Shown here: in pieces, positions 24,549 through 33,374 of the stretch | Numbering within the stretch: position 1 is the first letter of the stretch | How the letters are laid out: each line of letters begins with the position of its first letter | Source of the DNA: an uncultured Oscillospiraceae bacterium | GTDB lineage: Bacteria > Bacillota > Clostridia > Oscillospirales > Oscillospiraceae | DNA: 64,000 bases | NCBI GenBank assembly: GCA_910578735.1 | Contig: CAJTSQ010000012.1 | Coordinates: 1-64,000 of the forward strand | Direction: 5' to 3' | Position numbers and translations under genes: made by a program | The notes under the pieces: generated by a model | Database searches by the model: none | Told to the model about the DNA's origin: nothing | What the model saw: the letters and a program-made list of their open reading frames with translations, nothing else

Positions 24549-26548
24549 AAAAGCAAAATCGCGCCGGCAGCCGCCTGTTAATCGGGCTGACCTTTCTCTT
24601 TCTTTACGCCCCCATTGTCCTGCTGATTATCTTCTCCTTCAACGCTGGAGACTCCAGTGCCGTGTGGAAGGGCTTTTCCCTCCACTGGTACGCCAAGCTG
24701 TTCCAGAACCGGCTGATTATGTCCAGCGTCTACACCACCCTGCTGGTCTCTCTGCTGGCCACCGCCATCGCCACCGCCGCCGGCACCTTCGCCGCCATTG
24801 GGCTGTACAGCCTGGGCCGCAAACGGCGGGAGGCCCTGCTCACCGTGAACAACATCCCCATGGTCAACGCCGACATCGTCACCGGCGTGTCCATGTGCCT
24901 GTTTTTCGTGGCCTTCTTCCAGGGGTGGGGGACCTTTGCGAAGTGGTTCAACTCCATCCAAAGCGCGGTGGTGCTGCCCGAGCGGCTGGTGCTGGGCTTT
25001 ACCACCCTGCTGCTGGCCCACGTGGCCTTTAACATCCCCTATGTCATCCTCAACGTGGCTCCCAAGCTGCGGCAGATGGACCGCAACCTGATGGATGCCG
25101 CCCAGGACCTGGGCTGCACCTGGATGCAGGCCTTCTGGAAGGTGATGCTTCCTGAGATCAAGCCGGGCATCGTCTCTGGAGCTCTCATCTCCTTCACCAT
25201 GTCCATTGACGACTTCATTATCTCCTACTTTACCGCCGGGTCGGCCAGCTCCACCCTGGCCATGGCCATCTATGGCATGACCAAGAAGCGAGTCACCCCG
25301 GAAATTAACGCGGTTTCCACCCTGCTGTTCCTGTCGGTGCTGGTACTGCTGGTGCTGTCCAACCTGAAAGAGGTCCGCCAGGAAGCCCGGAACCGTCTGA
25401 ACGCGGCCCGCAGGCCCTCTGCCCTGGAGCGGCTGGGACAGAAGGCAGGGGAGCCCCGCTACAGGTGGGTCCGCCGGGGGGCGGCGGCAGTGCTGGCCTG
25501 CGCCTTCGTGTGTACCGTGACGGTGCTGGCCCATGAGACCGGCTCCCGGCCGGTGGTCAACGTGTGCAGCATGGGGGAGTATATCGACGAGAGCTTGATA
25601 GATCAATTTGAGGACGCCACCGGTATCCGGGTGAATTACCAGACCGCCGAGAGCAACGAGGCCCTGTACTCCCTGCTGAAGAGCGGCGGCGCGGACTACG
25701 ACGTGGTGGTCTGCTCCGACTACATGGCGGGCCGCTTTATCCAGGAGGACATGGTGGAAAAGCTGGACTACAGCCTGATCCCCAATTTTTCCCTGATGGA
25801 CGAGCGCTTTCTGCATCTGGACTTCGACCCCGCCAGTGAGTACACCGTCCCCTACACCTGGGGTACCTTGGGCATCATCTACAATACCGCCATGGTGGAG
25901 GAGGAGATCGACAGCTGGAGCGCCCTGTACGACGACAGGTACGCCGGGGACGTGCTGCTCATCAACAACTCCCGGGACGCTCTGGCCGAGGCGCTGTTCT
26001 ATCTGGGCTATTCGGTGAATACCACCGATGAGGCTCAGATCCGGGAGGCGTATGAGCTGGTGGCCGATGCCAGCCGCCGGAAGGTGTTCCAGGGACGGGT
26101 GTCCGATGAGGTATTCCAGAAAATGGAGGGCAATAATGCCGCCATCGCCACCTACTACGCCGGCGACTATATCTCCATGCTGGAAAACAACGAGGACCTG
26201 GCCTTCGTCATCCCCAAGGAGGGCTCCAACTGGTTTGTGGACTCCATGCTGATGATTAAGGATGCCCCCCACCGGAGGGAGGGCCATATGTGGATGGACT
26301 TCATCGCCTCCACCGACGCCAGCCTGGCCAATATGGACTACATCGGCTACGCCTCCCCCAACCGGGAGGCCCTGGAGCGATACCCCGCCTACTACCAGGA
26401 GCTGTATGAGGAGGAGCTGGACCCTGAGATCTACGAGATCATGGTGGCCCCGGACGAGGTTTTGGCCCGCTGTGAGCCCTATCACAACCTGCCCGCCGCC
26501 ACCCTCAATCTGTACAACGCCCTGTGGACCCAGCTGGGCGTAGACTAA
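24545..26548 (+). CDS. PotC-PotD fusion: polyamine permease joined to its substrate-binding protein
   Basis: The 667-aa protein joins two transporter parts. Residues about 1-280 are a PotC permease with an EAA loop (LMDAAQDLGCTWMQAFWKVMLPEIKPG from about 180). A basic linker follows, then one hydrophobic segment at about 312-332 acting as an uncleaved signal-anchor. Residues about 340-667 form a PotD-type binding lobe pair, with NVCSMGEYIDESLIDQFEDATG at its start and YTWGTLGIIYNT. The binding domain is therefore tethered to the outer face. It starts with GTG, overlapping the potB stop. No separate potD is seen. Confidence 0.93.
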   Translation: MKKQNRAGSRLLIGLTFLFLYAPIVLLIIFSFNAGDSSAVWKGFSLHWYAKLFQNRLIMSSVYTTLLVSLLATAIATAAGTFAAIGLYSLGRKRREALLTVNNIPMVNADIVTGVSMCLFFVAFFQGWGTFAKWFNSIQSAVVLPERLVLGFTTLLLAHVAFNIPYVILNVAPKLRQMDRNLMDAAQDLGCTWMQAFWKVMLPEIKPGIVSGALISFTMSIDDFIISYFTAGSASSTLAMAIYGMTKKRVTPEINAVSTLLFLSVLVLLVLSNLKEVRQEARNRLNAARRPSALERLGQKAGEPRYRWVRRGAAAVLACAFVCTVTVLAHETGSRPVVNVCSMGEYIDESLIDQFEDATGIRVNYQTAESNEALYSLLKSGGADYDVVVCSDYMAGRFIQEDMVEKLDYSLIPNFSLMDERFLHLDFDPASEYTVPYTWGTLGIIYNTAMVEEEIDSWSALYDDRYAGDVLLINNSRDALAEALFYLGYSVNTTDEAQIREAYELVADASRRKVFQGRVSDEVFQKMEGNNAAIATYYAGDYISMLENNEDLAFVIPKEGSNWFVDSMLMIKDAPHRREGHMWMDFIASTDASLANMDYIGYASPNREALERYPAYYQELYEEELDPEIYEIMVAPDEVLARCEPYHNLPAATLNLYNALWTQLGVD

Positions 26549-26551
26549 AAA

Positions 26552-26586
26552 ACCGGCCCCGCCTTTCCATCAAAGGCGGGGCCGGT
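26552..26586. terminator. Bidirectional terminator after the polyamine operon
   Basis: Arms ACCGGCCCCGCCTTT (26552-26566) and its complement (26572-26586) form a perfect 15-bp stem between converging genes, with an A-run on the left. Confidence 0.88.
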
Positions 26587-26603
26587 CATGTTTGGGAGGA
26601 AGC

Positions 26604-27791
26604 TTAGAATTCCAAGTTTTTACCGTCCTTGGCAAAGACGTGGCACACATTGCCGCTGAAGGTCAGGTTCAGCTTATCCCCGGCGTGGAAGGAGTCGATG
26701 TGCTCGCCCTCGGCGTTCATGGTGGGCACGATCACGACCACGTCCTTGCCCTCGGCGTTGGCGTGGAAGTGGACCTCGGCGCCCATCATCTCCGACACCT
26801 CGACGGTGGCGGTGAGGGTGTTGCCCGCCTCCTTGGCCAGCACCATGTGGCTGGGACGGACACCCAGCGTGATGTCCTGGGCAGCCACACCGTGGGCAGA
26901 CAGGTTCTTCTGCTTCTCATCGGACAGCTCCACCTTGCAGCCGCCCACGGAGACGGAATACTTCCCGCCCTCGTTGAGCAGCTTGGCGTTGAAGAAGTTC
27001 ATCTGCGGCATGCCGATAAAGCCGGCCACAAAGATGTTGGCGGGATGGTCGAAGACCTCCTGGGGGGTGCCGATCTGCTGGATGAAGCCGTCCTTCATGA
27101 TGACGATCCGGTCGCCCAAGGTCATGGCCTCGGTCTGGTCGTGGGTCACGTAGATGAAGGTGGTGTTGATCTTCTGGCGCAGCTTGATGATCTCTGCCCG
27201 CATCTGGTTACGCAGCTTGGCGTCCAGGTTGGACAGGGGCTCATCCATCAGCAGCACCTTGGGCTCGCGGACGATGGCACGGCCGATGGCCACGCGCTGC
27301 CGCTGGCCGCCGGACAGAGCCTTGGGCTTGCGGTCCAGGTACTGGGTGATGTCCAGAATCTCGGCGGCCTCCTTCACCCTGCGGTCGATCTCATCCTTGT
27401 CCATCTTGCGCAGCTTCAGGGGGAAGGCCATGTTTTCGTACACCGTCATGTGGGGATACAGGGCGTAGCTCTGGAACACCATGGCGATGTCGCGGTTCTT
27501 GGGCTCCACGTCGTTGACCAGCTTACCGTCGATGTACAGCTCACCGCCGGAGATTTCCTCCAGGCCGGCCACCATCCGCAGGGTGGTGGACTTGCCGCAG
27601 CCAGAGGGACCTACCAGCACGATGAACTCCTTGTCGGCGATGTCCAGGTTGAACTGCTGAACGGCGACGACGCCCTGCTCCGTAACCTGCAGGTTGGTCT
27701 TCTTCTCGGGCTCGCCCTTCTTCTTGGACTTCTTCTGCCCGCCGCTGTGGGGATAGATTTTGGTGATGCCCTTCAGATTGAGAGTTGCCAT
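26604..27791 (-). CDS. MsmK/UgpC-type sugar ABC transporter ATP-binding protein
   Basis: The 395-aa ATPase energises carbohydrate ABC importers. Walker A is GPSGCGKSTT (about 60-69), signature LSGGQRQRVAIGRA (about 156), Walker B VLLMDEP and H-loop YVTHDQTEAMTL. A TOBE-type regulatory tail follows. Between strands 1 and 2 it carries an insertion of about 20 residues rich in Lys/Ser (GGQKKSKKKGEPEKK), unusual for the family. The ATG at 27789-27791 is chosen because MATLNLKGITKIYP is the normal family start, although no close ribosome binding site is seen. It probably serves the permease pair encoded upstream. Confidence 0.88.
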   Translation of the reverse strand: MATLNLKGITKIYPHSGGQKKSKKKGEPEKKTNLQVTEQGVVAVQQFNLDIADKEFIVLVGPSGCGKSTTLRMVAGLEEISGGELYIDGKLVNDVEPKNRDIAMVFQSYALYPHMTVYENMAFPLKLRKMDKDEIDRRVKEAAEILDITQYLDRKPKALSGGQRQRVAIGRAIVREPKVLLMDEPLSNLDAKLRNQMRAEIIKLRQKINTTFIYVTHDQTEAMTLGDRIVIMKDGFIQQIGTPQEVFDHPANIFVAGFIGMPQMNFFNAKLLNEGGKYSVSVGGCKVELSDEKQKNLSAHGVAAQDITLGVRPSHMVLAKEAGNTLTATVEVSEMMGAEVHFHANAEGKDVVVIVPTMNAEGEHIDSFHAGDKLNLTFSGNVCHVFAKDGKNLEF

Positions 27792-27834
27792 TGCGTTCGG
27801 CTTTGATGTAGCGGCCTCCGCCGGTTCCATCTCA

Positions 27835-27859
27835 TTTTGGGAGAGCGAAACTCCCAAAA
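27835..27859 (-). promoter_or_regulatory. Leader hairpin upstream of the MsmK-type gene
   Basis: TTTTGGGAG and CTCCCAAAA form a 9-bp perfect stem with a 7-base loop, 44 bases before the start codon on the minus strand. No T-run follows it, so it may be a stability or attenuator element. Confidence 0.45.
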
Positions 27860-28010
27860 CGTTACGACAGGTCTCCACACTGCCGCACCGCAAGCCGCAG
27901 CGGTTTTTTCCTCCTTTTGTTTTGGTGCCGGGGGCTATAGTGATGGAGTAGCACCCCGACCCTTGGATTATATTTGGAAAGGCGGGCGGACCCGCCCGTT
28001 CCAACGGTCC

Positions 28011-28118
28011 GTAGGGGCCGCCGCCCTCGGCGGCCCATTGGTCGCAGGGGGCGGCCTCCGTGCCGCCCCGTTTGGGGGATGCCATTTTCGGCGGGGCGGC
28101 GCAGAGGCCGCCCCCTAC
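28011..28118. repeat. Compound GC-rich palindromic repeat
   Basis: The element starts GTAGGGGCCGCC and ends GGCCGCCCCCTAC. It looks like one unit (28011-28037) followed by a second unit (about 28047-28118). The second unit's arms GGGGGCGGCCTCCGTGCCGC and GCGGCGCAGAGGCCGCCCCC are the same as those at 42580-42646. Confidence 0.78.
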
Positions 28119-28124
28119 ACAATG

Positions 28125-29252
28125 TTACATCTTCTGCCCCTTAAAGATAATTGCCTTAATGGACAGGTTCTTTTCATCCAGCAGGACGATGCTGGCCTCC
28201 TTGCCCGCATCCAGGGTGCCCACCCGGTCCTCGATGCCGATGGATTTTGCGGGGTTGTAGGTGCAGGCCCGGACAGCGTCGGCCACGGGGATGCCGAAAG
28301 AAACCGCCTGGCACAGACAGCCCATCAGGCTGGTGACCGAACCGGCCAGGGTCTCCGGGTGGCCCAGCATGGTGGCCCGGTTGCCGTGGACCTCGATCAT
28401 CTGCCCGCCGAAGGGGTACTCCCCGTCGGGCATTCCGGTGGCCCGGAGGGAGTCGGAGATGATAATCATTCGCTCCTTTCCAAAGAGCCGGAAGGCGGCC
28501 CGGATGGCGCCGGGGTGGACATGGATGCCGTCGCAGATCAGCTCAGGCTGGACACTGGGGATGTCAAATGCCGCGCCGATCACGCCGGGGTCCCGGTGGG
28601 CAAAGGGGGGCATAGCATTGAACAGGTGGGTGGCGTGGTCCGCCCCCGCCTGGAAGGCCGCCCTGGCCGTGTCATAATTGGCCGTGGTGTGGCCCACGGA
28701 GACGTGGATACCCATCTCCACCGCCGCCCGGATAAACTCAACGGAGCCGGGCTGCTCCGGGGCCAGGGTGACCAGCTTGACGCAGCCCTCCGCCGCCGCC
28801 TGGAGCCGTTTAAGCATACCGGCATCCGGGTCGTGGAGATACTCCCCGTTCTGGGCGCCCTTTTTGGCCATACACAGGAAGGGTCCCTCCAGATGGGCGC
28901 CCACCACCTCCGCGCCCCCGGCGTTTTTCTTCCGGTGGACGGCGGTGTTTTTGCAGATAGCCGTCAGCTGGTCCTCCGGGAGGGTCATGCCAGCGGGACA
29001 GATATAAGTTACGCCCTGAGACAGCTCAAAATCGGCAATTTTTTGCAGCCCATCAGGGGTGGCATCGGAAAAATCCTCTCCCATGCAGCCGTGGAAATGG
29101 ACATCCACCAAGCCGGGGATAACATAGCAACCGGAAGCGTCCAGAACTGCGTCATCTCCGCTGGCCTCGGCAATCAGCGCGCCGTTGGTGCAGATATCCC
29201 GCAGAGAGAAGCCCCGTTCCAGGTCGAAGACCTGACCGCCGGTGATTCTCAT
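28125..29252 (-). CDS. nagA: N-acetylglucosamine-6-phosphate deacetylase
   Basis: The 375-aa amidohydrolase turns GlcNAc-6-P into glucosamine-6-P and acetate. Metal-binding motifs appear in order: VDVHFHGCMGEDFSD (about 50-64), EGPFL (about 123), GHTTA (about 190) and the catalytic Asp in IISDSLRATGMPDG (about 265). Substrate-binding ATHLFNAMPPF is near 212. It overlaps nagB by 4 bases and is translated after it. The product goes straight to NagB. Confidence 0.95.
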   Translation of the reverse strand: MRITGGQVFDLERGFSLRDICTNGALIAEASGDDAVLDASGCYVIPGLVDVHFHGCMGEDFSDATPDGLQKIADFELSQGVTYICPAGMTLPEDQLTAICKNTAVHRKKNAGGAEVVGAHLEGPFLCMAKKGAQNGEYLHDPDAGMLKRLQAAAEGCVKLVTLAPEQPGSVEFIRAAVEMGIHVSVGHTTANYDTARAAFQAGADHATHLFNAMPPFAHRDPGVIGAAFDIPSVQPELICDGIHVHPGAIRAAFRLFGKERMIIISDSLRATGMPDGEYPFGGQMIEVHGNRATMLGHPETLAGSVTSLMGCLCQAVSFGIPVADAVRACTYNPAKSIGIEDRVGTLDAGKEASIVLLDEKNLSIKAIIFKGQKM

Positions 29253-29995
29253 GCGATCACCCCGGCGGCAATCAGTTTACACAAGGCGGCCTCGTCAGCC
29301 ACCAGCACCACATTCTTGTGCAGCTGGAGGATGGAGCCGGGGCACTTGGGCGTGATGGGCCCGCAGACAGAGTTGTAGATGGCCTCCGCCTTCTCCTCGC
29401 CGCTGGCGCACAGCAGCACCTTTTTGGCCCCCATAATGGCCCCCATACCCATACTGATCGCCTGCTTGGGCACGTCGTCCCGGCTGGCGAAGAAGCGGGC
29501 GTTGGCATCAATGGTGCTCTCAGCCAGGTCCACCACGTGGGTTTCCTTGACAAAGCAGTCTCCCGGCTCGTTGAAGCCGATGTGGCCGTTGCGGCCGATG
29601 CCCAGCAGCTGCATATCCACATAGCCCAGGGAGCGGATATAGGCGTCATACTCGTCGCAGAAAGCCTTGGGGTCCTGGGTCAGCCCGTCGGGCACCTGGG
29701 TGTGCTCCGGGATGATGTCCACATGGTCGAATAGGTTGCTCTGCATGAAATAGCGGTAACTCTGATCGTGGTCGGGGGCCAGGCCCACGTACTCGTCCAG
29801 GTTGACGGACCGCACATTCCGGAAGCTGACAAGCTTCTGCCGATGCCAGTCCACCAGGTATTTATAGGCACCTTCAGGGGTGGAGCCAGTGGCCAGGCCA
29901 AGCACACAGGCGGGGTTGTGGGTAATCTCCCCGGCGATGATTACGGCGGCGCGCCGGCTCATGGCATCGTAGTCCTTTTCGCGGAAGATTCTCAT
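29249..29995 (-). CDS. nagB: Glucosamine-6-phosphate deaminase
   Basis: The 248-aa enzyme turns glucosamine-6-P into fructose-6-P and ammonia. LATGSTPEGAYKYLV (about 36-50), the catalytic DEYVGL (about 70), and GIGRNGHIGFNEPG (about 131-144) are the family motifs. The ATG at 29995 has AAGGAG 9 bases upstream and an ideal family start MRIFREKDY. An in-frame ATG 17 codons earlier falls in the promoter. A strong promoter lies directly upstream, so nagB-nagA has its own transcription start within the larger locus. Confidence 0.95.
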   Translation of the reverse strand: MRIFREKDYDAMSRRAAVIIAGEITHNPACVLGLATGSTPEGAYKYLVDWHRQKLVSFRNVRSVNLDEYVGLAPDHDQSYRYFMQSNLFDHVDIIPEHTQVPDGLTQDPKAFCDEYDAYIRSLGYVDMQLLGIGRNGHIGFNEPGDCFVKETHVVDLAESTIDANARFFASRDDVPKQAISMGMGAIMGAKKVLLCASGEEKAEAIYNSVCGPITPKCPGSILQLHKNVVLVADEAALCKLIAAGVIA

Positions 29996-30017
29996 AACAC
30001 ACGACTCCTTTTCTGTT

Positions 30018-30046
30018 ATTATAGTATAGATTTTAGAAATTTGCAA
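30018..30046 (-). promoter_or_regulatory. Promoter of nagBA
   Basis: On the minus strand TTGCAA (30041-30046) and TATAAT (30018-30023) are 17 bases apart. Confidence 0.78.
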
Positions 30047-30077
30047 TCCCTTTATTTGCGCGGTCCGCGCAAATATA

Positions 30078-30932
30078 TTATCCCTTCACGCCGCCGGAAG
30101 CCAGTCCGCTGACCAGGTTCTTCTCGATACACATAAACAGGATGACCACCGGGATGATGGCAAAGATAGAGGCGGCAAAGAGATACTGCCACTCGATGAT
30201 GTTGTAGCCATTAAAGGTGTTGATGCCCACGGTGAGGGGCTTGAGCAGGTCATCCTGAATTAGGCACAGGGCCACCGTGTACTCGTTCCAGGCGTTGATG
30301 AAGATGAAGATCAGGGTGGTGACGATGCCGGGGGCGGCCACCGGAAGGAGGACCTTCATCATGGACTGGATGCGGTTGCAGCCGTCGATGGTGGCGGCCT
30401 GTTCCATATCCGCCGAGATGCCCATAAAGGTGCCCCGGAGCAGCCAGATGGTAAAGGCCTGATTGAAGGCGGCGTTGATAAAGACAAGGCCCAGGATACT
30501 GTTGGTCAGGTTCAGGGTCTGCATCACCTGGTAGATGCCGATAAGCAGCACCACCGGGGCGAACATCTGGGAGACAATGACAAAACCCAGAAAGGCGGTC
30601 TGCCCCTTGAACTTCATCCGGGCCAGGGCGTAGGCGGCGGGGATGCCGCACAGCATGGCGATGATGGTGGAGCCGCCGGCGATCATGACGGAGTTGAGCA
30701 TGTACCTGGCCATGGGGGCCCGGCTCCAGATGTCGATGAAGTTGGACCAAATGGCGGTGATGGGCAGGACGGTGCCGCCGGAGAAGATCTCCTCCCGGCT
30801 TTTCAGCGCGGTGCACAGCATGGCAAAATAGGGGTACAGGGTAATGATGCACACGTCCAGCACCACAAAGTAGAGCAGCAGGCGCAGGATGGTCTTTTTT
30901 ATGGAGACAGGCTTTTTCGCAGTTTGGGTCAC
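30078..30932 (-). CDS. Sugar ABC transporter permease, MalG type
   Basis: The 284-aa inner-membrane protein has six predicted membrane segments. The EAA motif reads EQAATIDGCNRIQSMMKVLLPVAAPG (from about residue 183), and FIFINAWNEYTVALCLI lies near 218 as in MalG-like proteins. The C-terminus ends GLASGGVKG, the usual finish. It overlaps the upstream permease gene by 4 bases. With the binding protein and the MalF-type subunit it forms a carbohydrate-uptake-1 importer, whose ATPase is probably the MsmK-type protein downstream. Confidence 0.92.
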   Translation of the reverse strand: MTQTAKKPVSIKKTILRLLLYFVVLDVCIITLYPYFAMLCTALKSREEIFSGGTVLPITAIWSNFIDIWSRAPMARYMLNSVMIAGGSTIIAMLCGIPAAYALARMKFKGQTAFLGFVIVSQMFAPVVLLIGIYQVMQTLNLTNSILGLVFINAAFNQAFTIWLLRGTFMGISADMEQAATIDGCNRIQSMMKVLLPVAAPGIVTTLIFIFINAWNEYTVALCLIQDDLLKPLTVGINTFNGYNIIEWQYLFAASIFAIIPVVILFMCIEKNLVSGLASGGVKG

Positions 30933-31888
30933 AGGTCCTCATCTCCTTTCCGCAGAGTGTAGATCATGTAGACGCTGGCGCACACCAGCAGAATCAGGAA
31001 GCCGATGACCGACACAGCGGAGGCCTCGCCCTGCTTGCCGTTGTAGAAGGCCAGCTTATACAGATAGGTGACCAGGGTGTCGGTGTGGTTGGCGGGGTCG
31101 CCTTTGGTCATGGTCCAGATGATGGGGAAGGAGTTGAACACGTAGATGATGTTCAGCACGGTGGACACCGTCAGGGAGGACTTAACCAGAGGCAGGGTGA
31201 TACTGAACAGCTTTTGGAAGTAGCCCGCGCCGTCCACGGTGGCGGCCTCATAGTAGGAGTTGTCGATGCTCTGCAGGCCGGACAGCACGCAGAAGCAGAC
31301 GAAGGGGATGGTGACGAAGATGCCGCAGGCAATCTCCCAGGCAAACCATGCGGTGGGGCTGGAGGTCCAGTTTATGGGGGCGCTGATGAGCTTCAGCTCC
31401 ATCAGCAGGGTGTTCAGGGTGCCGTAGTCGGTGTCGACAATGAACTTCCAGGCGCTGGCCTGGATGACCAGGGTGGTGGCCCAGGGGAACACCACGATGG
31501 CCCGGGCCACCTTTCGGCCCTTGAACTGGTTGTTCAGCAGGAGGGCCAGGATGAAGCCCAGAAGGGTGGAGATGACCACCACGGCCACCGTCCAGAGGAT
31601 GGTATTTTTCAGCACAAGAGAAAACGCGGGGTCTTTCATGACATTGGTGAAGTTTTCAAAGTTATTGAAGCCCTTCAGCTTGCCCGCCCGGGTCACCTTG
31701 TTTATGGACAGCTGGAATACCTTGATGATGGGAGTTACGATAAAAATGGCCATCAGGATGATGCTGGGGGCGATCCAGATGTAGGGCTCAATGGTGCGGA
31801 AGAACCGCTTGGTTCCGGGGTTGGGCAGGCGGGGGCTGCTTTGCTGGGCCTGCTGGCCCGCGGGGGCTGCGGGGGTTTTTGTACTCAC
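30929..31888 (-). CDS. Sugar ABC transporter permease, MalF type
   Basis: The 319-aa inner-membrane protein has six predicted segments after a Pro/Gln-rich cytosolic tail of about 35 residues. The EAA motif reads YEAATVDGAGYFQKLFSITLPLVK (from about residue 210). A GTG start at 31886-31888 is chosen because AGGAGGTG lies 7 bases upstream; the frame stays open further upstream but runs into the hairpins behind the binding-protein gene. Two large hairpins separate it from that gene. Confidence 0.9.
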   Translation of the reverse strand: MSTKTPAAPAGQQAQQSSPRLPNPGTKRFFRTIEPYIWIAPSIILMAIFIVTPIIKVFQLSINKVTRAGKLKGFNNFENFTNVMKDPAFSLVLKNTILWTVAVVVISTLLGFILALLLNNQFKGRKVARAIVVFPWATTLVIQASAWKFIVDTDYGTLNTLLMELKLISAPINWTSSPTAWFAWEIACGIFVTIPFVCFCVLSGLQSIDNSYYEAATVDGAGYFQKLFSITLPLVKSSLTVSTVLNIIYVFNSFPIIWTMTKGDPANHTDTLVTYLYKLAFYNGKQGEASAVSVIGFLILLVCASVYMIYTLRKGDEDL

Positions 31889-31912
31889 GGAGACACCTCC
31901 TGTCATTTTATG

Positions 31913-32009
31913 GGCGCCTTCCGGCCGTTTTTCAAAAGCGGAGCGGGTTCTGCCCTTGAAAAACGGCTGGAAGATGCCGGGGGGGCCGGGCCGTCTTGGC
32001 CCGGCCCCC
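31913..32009 (-). promoter_or_regulatory. Two strong hairpins between binding-protein and permease genes
   Basis: The first hairpin after the binding-protein stop has 12-bp arms (31981-31992 with 31998-32009, GGGGGCCGGGCC). The second has 23-base arms (31913-31935 with 31956-31978) with about three mismatches. They probably block 3' exonucleases and limit read-through, giving more binding protein than permease. Confidence 0.7.
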
Positions 32010-32046
32010 GCGGTTTTGTGCGGTTTCAGTTCAGTGCTGAGGAAAC

Positions 32047-33333
32047 TCAGCCGGCGATCTTGGCCTGGAGGGCGTCCAGCAGCTCCTTGACGTTGCCGCC
32101 CAGGAGGGCCTGCTGCTCCACGTCGATCACACCCTGCTTCACGTCGGCCCACTTGGCCTGGGCGGTGGGATAGAACTTGGCGGAGCCAACGATCTCGATC
32201 CAGCTGGCGGCATCGGGGTTGGCGTCGGCCATGATCTTGCCGCCGGTGCTGGTGGCGGGCAGGAAGTCCTCCATGATGACCCAGTCGGAGTAACGGGTGT
32301 CGTCATAGAAGAAGTCGAAGAAGGTCTTGATGGCCTCGACTTTGTCGTCGGTGTCCTCATTATCAAACACCATGAACCGGTCCATAACGCCCACGGAGGA
32401 GGTGCTCTTGCCCTCGTTGGCGGGGATGGAGGCAATGCCGAAGCTGATGGGATTCTCAGAGCTGGCAACGTAGGAGGAGATCTGGTTGGGGCCGATCATC
32501 ATGGCCAGCTTGCCGGCGGCAAACAGCTCCTGGAGGTTGTAGCGGGTCTGGGTGGCGGGGTCGGAATTGGTCAGGCCGTCCTTGACCAGGCCGACGATGT
32601 ACTCAACAGCTTCCACGTTCTCGGCGCTGTTCAGGGTCCAGCTGCCGGAGGCGTCGGTGAAGTCGCCGCCGTTGGTCCAGGAGTAGTAGGCGAAGCAGGC
32701 CTGGCCCTCATCGGTGGTCATGTCCACGCCCCAGGGGTAGACATCGGGGGCGTTGGCCTTGATGGCCTCACAGGCGGCTCTCAGCTCAGCCCAGGTGGTG
32801 GGGACCTTATCCACGCCGGCGGCCTCCAGAATGTCCTTGTTGTAGTACATGGCCCGGGCGGAGGCCAGGTCGGGGATGGCCCAGATGGTGCCGTCGATGT
32901 TGGACTGCTCAATGAAGGCGGGATAGAACTTGGCATAGGTCTCGTCAGAGACAAAGTCCTTGATGGGCCGGAGCAGGTCATCGCCCACGTAATCGGCGAA
33001 GGTGTCGATGTTCAGGATGTCGGGGGCGGCGTTGTTGGAGACGCGGGTGTTGACCACGGTGTAAATGTCGTTCCAAGAGACCACTTCCACCTTCAGGTCG
33101 ATGCCCTCGTTGGCGGCGTTAAAGTCGTTCTGGAAGCCGGCCCACCAGTCCTTGGTCTGCTTGCCGTACTCGGCGGCAATCACATTGATGGCGATCTTGT
33201 CGCCGGAGGGGGCGGGATCGGGGGTGCCGGAGCCAGAGCCGGAGCCGGAACTGGGGGTGCTGGGGGTGCCGCCGCAGGCAACCAGGGAAAGGCTCATCGC
33301 GGTGGCAAGCAAGGCTGCAAGAATCTTCTTCAT
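32047..33333 (-). CDS. Extracellular sugar-binding lipoprotein of an ABC transporter
   Basis: The 428-aa lipoprotein captures the sugar outside the cell. The signal peptide ends LVACGG with the lipid cysteine near residue 20, then a Ser/Gly/Pro linker to about 45. The mature part has the MalE/UgpB-like fold: VEVVSWNDIY, APDILNIDTFADYVGDDLL, GTIWAIPDLASARAMYYNKD and GVDKVPTTWAEL. Of two adjacent ATGs, the second (33333) has better spacing to AAGGAG. The pathway genes around it suggest a hexosamine-containing glycan as ligand. It is first in the transporter transcript. Confidence 0.92.
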   Translation of the reverse strand: MKKILAALLATAMSLSLVACGGTPSTPSSGSGSGSGTPDPAPSGDKIAINVIAAEYGKQTKDWWAGFQNDFNAANEGIDLKVEVVSWNDIYTVVNTRVSNNAAPDILNIDTFADYVGDDLLRPIKDFVSDETYAKFYPAFIEQSNIDGTIWAIPDLASARAMYYNKDILEAAGVDKVPTTWAELRAACEAIKANAPDVYPWGVDMTTDEGQACFAYYSWTNGGDFTDASGSWTLNSAENVEAVEYIVGLVKDGLTNSDPATQTRYNLQELFAAGKLAMMIGPNQISSYVASSENPISFGIASIPANEGKSTSSVGVMDRFMVFDNEDTDDKVEAIKTFFDFFYDDTRYSDWVIMEDFLPATSTGGKIMADANPDAASWIEIVGSAKFYPTAQAKWADVKQGVIDVEQQALLGGNVKELLDALQAKIAG

Positions 33334-33374
33334 TTTCATTCTCCTTCTTTGTTGATTTTGACTTTGCGGGAAAA

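Larger units (their letters stand above)
27792..28124. other. Intergenic region between nagA and the MsmK-type gene
   Basis: This 333-base gap contains a compound palindromic repeat (28011-28118) and, closer to the ATPase gene, an AAAAGGAGGAAAAAA stretch and a 9-bp hairpin (27835-27859) on the minus strand. There is no convincing gene. A minus-strand open frame here reads as an N-terminal extension of the ATPase but is of low-complexity shadow type. Confidence 0.5.

Noticed and set aside
24578..26485. 635-codon minus-strand open frame opposite the PotC-PotD fusion
   Set aside because: Antisense shadow; the fusion gene has family motifs along its whole length.
27792..28085. N-terminal extension of about 98 residues of the MsmK-type ATPase
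   Set aside because: The extension runs through a palindromic repeat and hairpin and lacks similarity to the family start, which is at MATLNLKG.
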